From the NCBI RefSeq assembly GCF_000418325.1, contig NC_021658.1:13310501-13374500 (forward strand): a DNA stretch of 64,000 bases, given 5' to 3'. Position numbers and translations under genes: made by a program. This document shows positions 37,571 through 45,676 of this stretch, in pieces (within the stretch, counting starts at the first letter, position 1; the number at the start of each line of letters is the position of its first letter). The notes beneath the pieces were generated by a model that ran no database searches, was not told the origin of the DNA, and worked only from the letters and a program-made list of their open reading frames with translations. The stretch is from Sorangium cellulosum So0157-2 (lineage in GTDB: Bacteria; Myxococcota_A; Polyangia; Polyangiales; Polyangiaceae).

Positions 37571-40180
37571 ATGAGAATCGAGCGAATGACGACGAAGGCC
37601 CAGGAGGCCATACGAGAGGCTGTCGATTTCGGCAGCCGCCGGGGAAATCCCGAACTCTATCCCGAGCACATCGTGCGGGCGATCGTCGGCCAGGACGGCG
37701 GCGTCGGCGCTCCGCTGGTGCAGAAGGCAGGCGCAGATCCCGCGGGGCTGTTGCGCCTGCTCGACGCGAAGATCGACACCTACCCTCGCGTGAGCGGAGG
37801 CGCCGAGCCGAACCTGTCGCGGCGCGCGCTCGCGGTCCTGCAGAAGGCCGAAGACGAGGCGAAGGCGCTCAAGGACGAGTACATCTCGACAGAGCACGTC
37901 CTGCTCGCCGGGACGAAGACCGACAAGGAGATCCAGTCGATCTTCGAACGAGCGGGCCTGTCGTACGACAAGCTCCTCGCGTCGCTCGCGGCCGTGCGCG
38001 GCAATCAGCGCGTGACGGACCGGGACCCCGAGGGGAAGTTCCAGGCGCTCGAGAAGTACACCCGCGATCTCACGAAGCTCGCCCGACAGGGCAAGATCGA
38101 CCCGGTGATCGGTCGAGACGAGGAGATCCGGCGCGTGATCCAGGTGCTCTCGCGCCGGACCAAGAACAACCCGGTGCTCATCGGTGAGCCCGGCGTCGGC
38201 AAGACGGCCATCGTCGAGGGCCTCGCGCACCGCATCGTCGCGGGCGACGTGCCCGAGTCGCTCAAGGACAAGACCATCGCCGCGCTCGACCTCGCCGCCA
38301 TGGTCGCAGGCTCGAAGTTCCGCGGCGAGTTCGAGGACCGGCTGAAGGCGGTGCTCAAGGAGATCGAGGGCTCGAACGGGCGCATCATCCTGTTCATCGA
38401 CGAGCTCCACACGCTGGTCGGCGCCGGCGCGGCCGAGGGCGCCATGGACGCGGCCAACATGCTGAAGCCCGCGCTCGCGCGCGGCGAGCTCCGGTGCATC
38501 GGCGCGACCACCCTCGACGAGTACCGGAAGCGGATCGAGAAGGACGCGGCGCTGGAGCGGCGCTTCCAGCAGGTGCTCGTCGCGCAGCCCACCGTCGAGG
38601 ACACGATCGCCATCCTGCGCGGCCTGAAGGAGAAGTACGAGGTCCACCACGGCATCCGCATCCAGGACGCCGCGCTCGTGGGCGCCGCGGTGCTGTCGAA
38701 CCGGTACATCACCGAGCGGTTCCTGCCCGACAAGGCGATCGACCTCATCGACGAGGCGGCGTCGAAGATCCGCATGGAGATCGACAGCCTGCCCACGCCC
38801 ATCGACCAGGTGGAGCGCGATCTGCTCAAGCTGCAGATGGAGGAGCAGGCGCTCAAGCGCGAGAGCGACAAGGCGAGCAAGGCGCGCCTCGACGAGGTGC
38901 GGCGCGAGATCGCCGAGCTCCAGGGGCAGCGCGACGCGATGCGGGCGCAGTGGATGCGGGAGAAGGAGCTCATCTCCGAGCTGCGCCAGCTCAAGCCGCA
39001 GATCGAGGAGCTCAGGCTCGAGGAGGAGCGCCTGAAGCGCGCCGGCGATCTCGGGCGCGCCGCGGAGATCCATTACGGCAAGATCCCGGAGATCGAGAAG
39101 AAGCTCGAGTCGATCCGCACGACCCTCGCCCAGGTGCAGTCGAAGCAAAGCTACCTGAAGGAGGAGGTCACCGACGAGGACATCGCCGCGGTCGTCTCGA
39201 AGTGGACCGGTATCCCGGTGTCCAAGATGCTCGAGAGCGAGATGCAGAAGCTCCTGCGCCTCGAGGAGGAGCTGCGGCGGCGCGTCGTCGGGCAAGAGGA
39301 CGCGCTCCGCGCGGTGTCGAACGCCATCCGGCGCTCGAGGGCCGGCCTCGGCGACGAGCGGCGGCCGATCGGGTCGTTCCTGTTCCTCGGGCCGACCGGC
39401 GTCGGCAAGACCGAGCTCGCGCGCGCGCTCGCCGAGATCCTCTTCGACGACGAGCGGGCCATGGTGCGGCTCGACATGAGCGAGTACGGGGAGCGGCACG
39501 CGGTGGCCCGCCTGATCGGCGCGCCGCCCGGGTACGTCGGCTACGAGGAGGGCGGCCAGCTCACGGAGCCGGTGCGCCGGCGGCCGTACAGCGTGGTGCT
39601 GTTCGACGAGATCGAGAAGGCGCACCCGGACATCTGGAACACGCTCCTCCAGGTGCTCGACGACGGGCGCCTGACCGATGGACAGGGGCACACGGTCGAT
39701 TTCAAGAACACGATCATCATCCTGACATCCAACCTCGGGACGCCCGCGGCCGCGGCGATCGAGGAGCGGGCGAACCTGCCGGCCGACGAGAAGGCCGAGC
39801 TCGTGCGGAGGGCCGTCATCGAGGAGGTGCGGAAGCACTTCCGCCCGGAGTTCTTGAATCGCCTCGACGACCTCATCGTGTTCCGGCGGCTGGCGCGCGA
39901 GCAGATGGAGAAGATCGTGGACATCCAGCTCGATCTGCTGCGAAAGCGCCTGGATCGACGCGGGCTCCTGTTCACCATCTCGTCCGACGCGAAGGGCTAC
40001 CTCATCGAGCAGGGGTGGGACCCGCAGTACGGCGCGAGGCCGCTGAAGCGCGCCATCCAGCGGAGCATCGAGGACGAGCTCGCGAAGCGGATCCTCGGCG
40101 GGGAGTTCAAGCAGGGCGACACGGTGCGGATCGACCGCGGGGACGGCGCGCTCACGTTCACGCGCGCCGCGCCGAACTGA
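37571..40180 (+). CDS. clpB: ATP-dependent chaperone ClpB
   Basis: Hexameric disaggregase working with DnaK. 869 aa. N domain (1-145), AAA1 (Walker A GEPGVGKTAIVEG near 206), a coiled-coil M domain (about 400-520), AAA2 (GPTGVGKTELARA near 608, pore loop PPGYVGYEEGG) and the C-terminal end. ATG 37571; MRIERMTTKAQEAI is the family N-terminus. No CIRCE or clear heat-shock promoter was seen in the 242 nt upstream. Convergent with cinA. Confidence 0.97.
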   Translation: MRIERMTTKAQEAIREAVDFGSRRGNPELYPEHIVRAIVGQDGGVGAPLVQKAGADPAGLLRLLDAKIDTYPRVSGGAEPNLSRRALAVLQKAEDEAKALKDEYISTEHVLLAGTKTDKEIQSIFERAGLSYDKLLASLAAVRGNQRVTDRDPEGKFQALEKYTRDLTKLARQGKIDPVIGRDEEIRRVIQVLSRRTKNNPVLIGEPGVGKTAIVEGLAHRIVAGDVPESLKDKTIAALDLAAMVAGSKFRGEFEDRLKAVLKEIEGSNGRIILFIDELHTLVGAGAAEGAMDAANMLKPALARGELRCIGATTLDEYRKRIEKDAALERRFQQVLVAQPTVEDTIAILRGLKEKYEVHHGIRIQDAALVGAAVLSNRYITERFLPDKAIDLIDEAASKIRMEIDSLPTPIDQVERDLLKLQMEEQALKRESDKASKARLDEVRREIAELQGQRDAMRAQWMREKELISELRQLKPQIEELRLEEERLKRAGDLGRAAEIHYGKIPEIEKKLESIRTTLAQVQSKQSYLKEEVTDEDIAAVVSKWTGIPVSKMLESEMQKLLRLEEELRRRVVGQEDALRAVSNAIRRSRAGLGDERRPIGSFLFLGPTGVGKTELARALAEILFDDERAMVRLDMSEYGERHAVARLIGAPPGYVGYEEGGQLTEPVRRRPYSVVLFDEIEKAHPDIWNTLLQVLDDGRLTDGQGHTVDFKNTIIILTSNLGTPAAAAIEERANLPADEKAELVRRAVIEEVRKHFRPEFLNRLDDLIVFRRLAREQMEKIVDIQLDLLRKRLDRRGLLFTISSDAKGYLIEQGWDPQYGARPLKRAIQRSIEDELAKRILGGEFKQGDTVRIDRGDGALTFTRAAPN

Positions 40181-40206
40181 CGCTCGTCAGACCGCGCCCG
40201 CGTCAG
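40177..40206. terminator. Bidirectional hairpin across convergent stop codons
   Basis: ctgacgc (40177-40183) pairs with gcgtcag (40200-40206). The two arms contain the stop codons of clpB (40178-40180) and cinA (40203-40205). Confidence 0.4.
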
Positions 40207-41444
40207 CGCTCGGGGAGGTTGCCGGCGATGCGGCGGAGGAGGTCCAGGACGGCGTAGGCGGCGCCGAGCTGGACCTCCTCGCGATCCCCGGAGAACACGC
40301 GGTCGCGCACGACGAGGCCGCCGGGGTGCGATACGGCCCAGTAGCACAGGCCGACCGGCTTGGTCGCCGTGCCGCCCGTCGGGCCGGCGATGCCCGTGAC
40401 CGAGATGGCGACGTCGACCTCGCAGAGGCGGCGGACGCCCTGGGCCATCTCGGCGGCGACCTCGGCCGACACCGCGCCGTGGCCGCGCAGGGTGTCCTCA
40501 GCGACGCCGAGCAGCCGGGTCTTGGCGCTGTTCGCGTAGGTGACCGCGGCGCCGACCAGGTAGTCGCTCGCCGGGTAGCTGGTGAGCAGGTGGGAGATCA
40601 GCCCGCCGGTGCACGACTCCGACACGGCGAGCCGCCAGCCCCGGGCGCGCACGGCGCGCCCGACCATCTCCGGGAAGGCGTCGTCCCCCTCCCCGTACAC
40701 GGCCGTGCCGAGCCGCTCGCGGACGTCGGCCGTCGCCTTCAAGGCGAGCTCGTGCGCCATCGACTGCGTGGCGGCGCGGGCGTGGACCTTCACGTCGACC
40801 TCCGGGTAGTGGACGCGGTAGCCGAGCGTGATGCCGGGATAGGCCGCCTCGACGCCCTTCAGGAGCTCGCCCAGCGTGGACTCGGGCAGACCGTAGGTGC
40901 GCAGGCGGACCTGGAAGGTGTTGTTCGGAGCCGCCGGCCGCACGCGCGGCAAGACCTGCTCGGTGAACATGCCCTTCATCTCCCGCGGCACGCCCGGGAG
41001 GAAGAAGACCGTGGACTCGCCGAGGTGGATCCCGAAGCCGGGCGCGGTGCCGGAGGAGTTCGGCAGGATCTCCGACCCGGAGGGGACCTCGGCCTGCTTC
41101 TCGTGGCCCGCGTTCATCGTCTTGCCGCGGCTCTCGACGCGGCGGCGGATGGCGAGCAGCGTGCTCTCGTCGCGCACGAGGTCGCTGCCCGTCGCGCGCG
41201 CGGCGGCGAGCGCGGTGAGGTCGTCCGTCGTCGGGCCCAGGCCGCCGCTGGCGATCACCAGCCGGTGCGCGCTCGCGAGCCTCTGGACGGCGGCGACGAT
41301 GCGATCCAAGTCGTCGTCGACGGTGAGGGACTCGCTGACCGTGAAGCCCGCTGCGGTGAGCTCGGCAGCGAGCCAGGCCGCGTTGGTGTTGAGGATCTCG
41401 CCCCGGGTGAGCTCGGTCCCGATCGAGAGAAGCGCGACAGTCAT
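40203..41444 (-). CDS. cinA: CinA family protein (nicotinamide-nucleotide amidase)
   Basis: 413 aa, full-length two-domain CinA. The N-terminal MoaB-like domain (LLSIGTELTRGEILNTNAAW, IASGGLGPTTDDLT, FLPGVPREMKGMF) precedes the C-terminal NMN deamidase (SESCTGGLISHLLTSYPASD, SVTGIAGPTGGT). It recycles NMN and processes ADP-ribose. ATG 41442-41444. recA does not adjoin it. Confidence 0.95.
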   Translation of the reverse strand: MTVALLSIGTELTRGEILNTNAAWLAAELTAAGFTVSESLTVDDDLDRIVAAVQRLASAHRLVIASGGLGPTTDDLTALAAARATGSDLVRDESTLLAIRRRVESRGKTMNAGHEKQAEVPSGSEILPNSSGTAPGFGIHLGESTVFFLPGVPREMKGMFTEQVLPRVRPAAPNNTFQVRLRTYGLPESTLGELLKGVEAAYPGITLGYRVHYPEVDVKVHARAATQSMAHELALKATADVRERLGTAVYGEGDDAFPEMVGRAVRARGWRLAVSESCTGGLISHLLTSYPASDYLVGAAVTYANSAKTRLLGVAEDTLRGHGAVSAEVAAEMAQGVRRLCEVDVAISVTGIAGPTGGTATKPVGLCYWAVSHPGGLVVRDRVFSGDREEVQLGAAYAVLDLLRRIAGNLPER

Positions 41445-41628
41445 TGGGAAGGGGGACTGTAACCCAATCCGGCGCCGACGGAGCGCGTTTCCGGACGGTT
41501 TTGCGGTCGTTTGGGCGCGGTTGTCGCCTTACCGCATGCCATCCCTCCGCCCTCCGCTCGCTGCCCCTCTCGCTGCCCTCTCGCTGCCCCTCTCCCCCTC
41601 CCTCTCCCCTCCTCTCCCCTCCGGCGCG

Positions 41629-41662
41629 CCGCCGTGAGCGGCGCGGCGCGCGCTCACGGCGG
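41629..41662 (-). terminator. Hairpin terminator of the SUMF1-domain gene
   Basis: A 12-bp perfect stem, ccgccgtgagcg (41629-41640) with cgctcacggcgg (41651-41662), 10-nt loop. The right arm includes the stop codon (41654-41656). Confidence 0.5.
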
Positions 41663-42547
41663 ATAGGCGCACCGGAATCCGAGATCGGGCGAACGGGTGG
41701 ATACAGGGACGAGCCGCCGATTCCAGGTGCGTAGCGCCGAGGCCGCCTCGTCGGCCCACGATCCGCCGTGAGTTCCCGACATCCCGTCGTCGGGTCGATC
41801 GGGCGCCGCCCACTCGGCGACATTGCCGGCCAGGTCGAAGACGCGCCCGTCCGCGTGCACGGCGGCGCCGTCAGGGCGCGACCCTGCGAGCTCAGGGCCC
41901 GTCGCGCCCCATCCGCACGGGCCCGCGCGCAGGCCGAAGGCGACGCGACGGCAGACCGCGCCGGTGTCTCCCCACGGGTACCGCCAGCTCGACGGGCCCG
42001 CCGCAGCGAAGGCCAGCTGGTTGCGCGAGGGGAGCGATCCGCCCGCAAAGGCGCAATACCGGGCGGACTCTCCTAGCGTGACGCCCGTCACCGGGACGCC
42101 GGGCTCGCCGCGCAGCGGCAGCGCCGCGCAGGCGCCGGCCGCGACGCAGGCCGCGTAGCGCTGCTCGGTGACCTCGAACGCGTCGAGCGAGAACGCCGGG
42201 ACGAACACCTCGCGCGCCTCGACGACGCCCTGCGCCTCCCAGTCGCTCGGCCAGAGCCGCAGCGTCCCGGCGGCGACGCGCACGGTCGCGCCCGGCGCAA
42301 CGCAGCCGGCGGGGGTCGCCGAGAGGCCCGCGCCGCATCGGCTCGGCGCGCCCGCGCAGCGGCCGGCGTCGAGGCGCTGGCCCTCGCCGCAACATCGCGG
42401 GCCGAGCGCGACCATCCCCGGCGCGCAGCGCGCCGGCGGCCCGGCCCGGTGGCGAGCGAGCGCCGTGATGCCGACGATCAGGAGGGCCGCGCCCGCGGAG
42501 AGGCCGGCCTTCCGGCCGAGCCTCCGTCCGGCGCTCGGCGCTGCCAC
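41654..42547 (-). CDS. Membrane-anchored SUMF1 (formylglycine-generating enzyme-like) protein
   Basis: 297 aa. One N-terminal membrane segment (LSAGAALLIVGITALA) is followed by a Cys-rich stretch and then a SUMF1/FGE-sulfatase domain: SLDAFEVTEQRYAACV, GGSLPSRNQLAFAAAG, WRYPWGD, FDLAGNVAEW, GGSW and LGFRCAYPP. The paired catalytic cysteines of true formylglycine-generating enzymes are not evident, so it is probably a member of the wider SUMF1 family that hydroxylates or binds other substrates. It is followed by a strong hairpin. Confidence 0.85.
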   Translation of the reverse strand: MAAPSAGRRLGRKAGLSAGAALLIVGITALARHRAGPPARCAPGMVALGPRCCGEGQRLDAGRCAGAPSRCGAGLSATPAGCVAPGATVRVAAGTLRLWPSDWEAQGVVEAREVFVPAFSLDAFEVTEQRYAACVAAGACAALPLRGEPGVPVTGVTLGESARYCAFAGGSLPSRNQLAFAAAGPSSWRYPWGDTGAVCRRVAFGLRAGPCGWGATGPELAGSRPDGAAVHADGRVFDLAGNVAEWAAPDRPDDGMSGTHGGSWADEAASALRTWNRRLVPVSTRSPDLGFRCAYPP

Positions 42548-42548
42548 C

Positions 42549-44150
42549 TCAGGGCGGCGGCGATGCGGCAGCGTCCGCCTTCCGCCGCGCGCCGGACGGC
42601 TCCCGCGCGCCGGCGGCCGTCTTCCCGCGCGCCGGCGTGGACTCGATCATGCTCACGATGCGCGCGAGCGCGTCGAGGAGCGCCGTCCGGACCCGGTCGT
42701 ACGTCTTCGGGCCGACGTCGCCCCGCTTCCGCGCGCGCTCGAGCTCGACGAACTCGTCGAGCAGCGCGTCGCGCGCCTCGAGCAGCTCTCGCCGCTCCTC
42801 CTCGTCGGGCCCGCGATCGGCCTCGCGCCGGCGGACGAAGTTCAGCGCGGCCCCGCCGATCACGGCCGCGCCGGCGAGGACGAGCGCGATCCAGCGGCCC
42901 ACGCCGGGCGTCGGCAGCCCGCCCAGCGTGATCTCGATGGTCCTCAGCCCGCCATCCGCGCGGTTGCCCGCCTTCTCGGTGATCAGGATCTTCTTGCCGT
43001 CCCGGTTCTGGGTGCGCTGCGCCGCCGGGAAGCCGGCGACGTTCAGCGTCATGGACTTCGACGCCTCGGCCATCACCCGCAGCTGGGCGATGCGCGGCGG
43101 CAGCTCGATGCGGATCGTCTGGCGCTCTTCCTGGCCGAGCGGGACCTGCCAGCGGAACTGCCCCTCGTGCCGGCCGGGGCTCACGGTGCCGCGCAGCGCC
43201 ACGCCGGTGCCCTTCACCTCCTCGAAGCGCATCTCGTCCATGCCCTCGCTCTTGTTGAACGCCTTGTAGTCCGGCGGGAGGGCGAACGTCTCGTCGGGGA
43301 GCCAGGCGACGCGTCCCAGGTTGTAGACCTGGAACAGCTGCTCGACCGAGATCGAGTCCTGCCGGAGCTGGAGGTAGATGATGCCCTGCGACCCGACCAG
43401 CAGGCCGTTCACGTCCGGCGTGGCCTCGTAGACGTGGAGCACGGCGCGCTTTCCGGCCTCGGCGCTGAGCCCGAAATGCGGGAGCGAGAACGTCCCGCCG
43501 CTGCGCGTGACCGAGATGCCGTAGCTCGTGCCGCCGCCGATCGTGAGGTTCTCGAGCCGGACGGTGCCCGCGTCGTCGGTCTCTCGCGTCACGCGCTCGC
43601 GCGACTCGCCCTTCGTCACCGAGCTCTGCAGGATGTCGACGTCGACGGCGACGCGAGGGATGGGCTGCCCGTCCGCGTCCTGCACGGTGAGCGCGATGGC
43701 GCCGGGCGGAAGGCCGGCATCTTCCTGGACGGTGTCGTCGGGCACCTCGAACAGGCCGGTCAGCTCCTCGGCGGCGCGCCGGGATGCCGCGCCTCCCGCG
43801 GGCGGCTTGCCCACGGGAGGGTGGCCGGAAGGCAGCTCCTGCCCGACCTCGGGATGACCCGGCGGGAGGGCGCCAGCGGCGGCGGGCGCGCCCGCGTCCG
43901 CCGCCGCCGTCGAGGGTGCAGCGGGGCTCGCGCTGCCGGTAGCGGCGGCGGCGGTCGGCGGCTTCGCCGCGCTCGGCGCCGCCGTCTTCGCGTCCTGCTT
44001 CGGCGCCGCGGGCTGCGCTGGAGCCGCCTTGGGGGCCGCGGGCTGCGCCGGGGCCGCGGTGGCCGCCGCGGGCTGCGCCTGCGCCGCCGGCGCCGCGGTC
44101 ATGCTCAGCGAGGCGATCGCGGCCAGCGCGGTGTACCTGGACCAGCGCAT
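42549..44150 (-). CDS. Exported membrane protein with CarboxypepD-like region (cytochrome c maturation operon)
   Basis: 533 aa. A signal peptide (SMTAAPAAQAQP) is followed by an Ala/Pro-rich region and HPEVGQELPSGHPPVGKP, then a beta-sandwich resembling a carboxypeptidase regulatory domain (ALTVQDADGQPIPRVAVDVD). Near the end is one membrane segment (WIALVLAGAAVIGGAALNFV) and a coiled-coil tail. ATG 44148-44150 shares one base with the stop of the upstream zinc-ribbon gene. The role is unknown; operon position suggests a link with cytochrome c assembly. Confidence 0.8.
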   Translation of the reverse strand: MRWSRYTALAAIASLSMTAAPAAQAQPAAATAAPAQPAAPKAAPAQPAAPKQDAKTAAPSAAKPPTAAAATGSASPAAPSTAAADAGAPAAAGALPPGHPEVGQELPSGHPPVGKPPAGGAASRRAAEELTGLFEVPDDTVQEDAGLPPGAIALTVQDADGQPIPRVAVDVDILQSSVTKGESRERVTRETDDAGTVRLENLTIGGGTSYGISVTRSGGTFSLPHFGLSAEAGKRAVLHVYEATPDVNGLLVGSQGIIYLQLRQDSISVEQLFQVYNLGRVAWLPDETFALPPDYKAFNKSEGMDEMRFEEVKGTGVALRGTVSPGRHEGQFRWQVPLGQEERQTIRIELPPRIAQLRVMAEASKSMTLNVAGFPAAQRTQNRDGKKILITEKAGNRADGGLRTIEITLGGLPTPGVGRWIALVLAGAAVIGGAALNFVRRREADRGPDEEERRELLEARDALLDEFVELERARKRGDVGPKTYDRVRTALLDALARIVSMIESTPARGKTAAGAREPSGARRKADAAASPPP

Positions 44151-45110
44151 CACGACGCCCTCCTGCTGTCGTTCTCGTCGGCGCCGGCCGAGGCCTCCTC
44201 CGCCGCAGCCTGCTCGGCCAGCGGCGCGCCGGGCGCGCACTTCGTCCCGCACTTCTTGCAAAACACCGCGTCCTCGTCGTTCAGCGTGCCGCAGGCCGCG
44301 CACGCGAGCGCCGGCGCAGCCGCGCCCTCCGCCGTCGCCTCGGCCTCGTCGCGCTCGCCCTCCACCGGCTCCGGGGCGCGCTCCTGCTCCGGCGGCTTGG
44401 CCCTGGCGCGCCTCCGCTTCGCCGGCCTCGCCTCCGAGCCGGCGCTCCACCGGCTCCGGGGCGCGCTCCTGCTCCGGCGGCTTGGCCCTGGCGCGCCTCC
44501 GCTTCGCCGGCCTCGCCTCCGAGGCGGCGCCGTCGGCCTCGCCCGCGGCGGCGCCCTCGCCCTGCTCCGGCGCCTCCACGCCGCCGTCGTCCTGGAGCCC
44601 GGCGCGCCGGAGGTGCCTCGCCACGAGCGCGGCGACGTGCTCGCGCCGCGGCTGCGCGTCGACGTCCAGCAGGCGGAGCAGCCGCTTCGCCTCGGCGCGG
44701 TACTTCGCGACGAGATCGGCGTAGTCCTCGTCGCTGATCTTGCCGACGCTCCGCTCGAACTCCAGGTCCTTGAGCGCGCGCAGGACGGCCTGCTTCTGCT
44801 CCTCCTCGGCGCGCGGCGCGCCGATCGCGTACGCGTCGGCGCCGCTCAGCGGGGTCTCCCCGAGCAGCACGCGGAGGCTCGCCCAGAAGATGGCGATCAC
44901 CGCGACGAGCGCGCCGCCCGCGAGCACGAGGATCGCCGCGGGCGGCCCCGCGACGAGCCCCGCGACGCCGGCGCCCGCGAGCGCCGCGAGCGGCACCCCG
45001 AAGCGAGCGTAGTGCACGATCTGCCGCTCGAGCGGCGAGCCAGAGCCCCGGCTCACGGCCTCGTGGGCTGTGGCCGAGGCGGCGCTTTTGGCGGGGGTTT
45101 CGGCGCTCAT
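44150..45110 (-). pseudogene. CcmI-like zinc-ribbon protein gene, frameshifted by an 85-bp duplication
   Basis: From ATG 45108-45110 the frame encodes two membrane segments (GVPLAALAGAGVAGLVAGPP and ILVLAGGALVAVIAIFW) and a CcmI-like helix (ALKDLEFERSVGKISDEDYA). It then enters an 85-bp tandem duplication that shifts it. The zinc ribbon (CAACGTLNDEDAVFCKKCG) lies in another frame, ending at 44150-44152. Without the extra copy the gene would be one protein. As it stands, the upstream frame reads on without a stop into the next gene (an 853-codon fused frame). Confidence 0.85.
44360..44529. repeat. 85-bp tandem duplication
   Basis: Copies 44360-44444 and 44445-44529 start ctccaccggctccggggcgc and differ at one position (the 80th). 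Because 85 is not a multiple of three, it shifts the reading frame of the host gene. Confidence 0.97.
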
Positions 45111-45676
45111 TAACGGTCTTCGCGGTCGAGGTGCTTGAGCTCCTCGTCGAGCTTGTCGTCGTAATCGTCGCGCCCGCCGGGGACAACGCCCTTCGGGGAG
45201 CGCTCGCCGTCGGCGCGCGCCTCGTCGCTGCGCCGCTTCCATCGGCGCAGCGTGACGATGACGATGCCGGCGCCGGCCATGATGGCGGCGAGCGGGAAGA
45301 GGTAGAGCAGCCGCTGGCTGCCCTTGTTCGGCGGCACGGCCAGCGCCTCCGCCCCGTAGCGCTCGGCGTAGGCGGCCTGGATGGCCTCGAGCGACAGCCC
45401 CGACGCGAGCGCCGCGCGGAGCTGGTCGCGGCGCTCGTGCGCGGTGCCGCAGGTGCACGTCCCGAGGGTCTCGCGCGGGCAGCCGCACGTGCAGATCAGG
45501 CTCCAGAAGAGCTTGCGCTCGGTCTCGTTCTGGATGCCGACGGTGCCCGAGCGCTGCATCCCCTCCCCGAGCTGCTGGCCGTGGGCGAACTCCGGCGAGC
45601 GTAGCAGGACGACGAGGGCGATGAGGCCCGCGGCGAGGAGGGTGATCCCGTGGATGAGGTGTCGTGTGCGGCTCAT
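45110..45676 (-). CDS. ccmH: Cytochrome c maturation protein CcmH
   Basis: Membrane thiol-disulfide protein delivering reduced apocytochrome to CcmF. 188 aa. A membrane segment (LLAAGLIALVVLLRS) precedes the Cys motif region LICTCGCPRETLGTCTCG; the usual LRCxxCQ is replaced by a CTCGC cluster, a variant seen in related bacteria. A second membrane segment (YLFPLAAIMAGAGIVIVTL) follows. ATG 45674-45676 overlaps the ccmF stop (ATGA); its stop overlaps the next gene's start. Confidence 0.88.
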   Translation of the reverse strand: MSRTRHLIHGITLLAAGLIALVVLLRSPEFAHGQQLGEGMQRSGTVGIQNETERKLFWSLICTCGCPRETLGTCTCGTAHERRDQLRAALASGLSLEAIQAAYAERYGAEALAVPPNKGSQRLLYLFPLAAIMAGAGIVIVTLRRWKRRSDEARADGERSPKGVVPGGRDDYDDKLDEELKHLDREDR

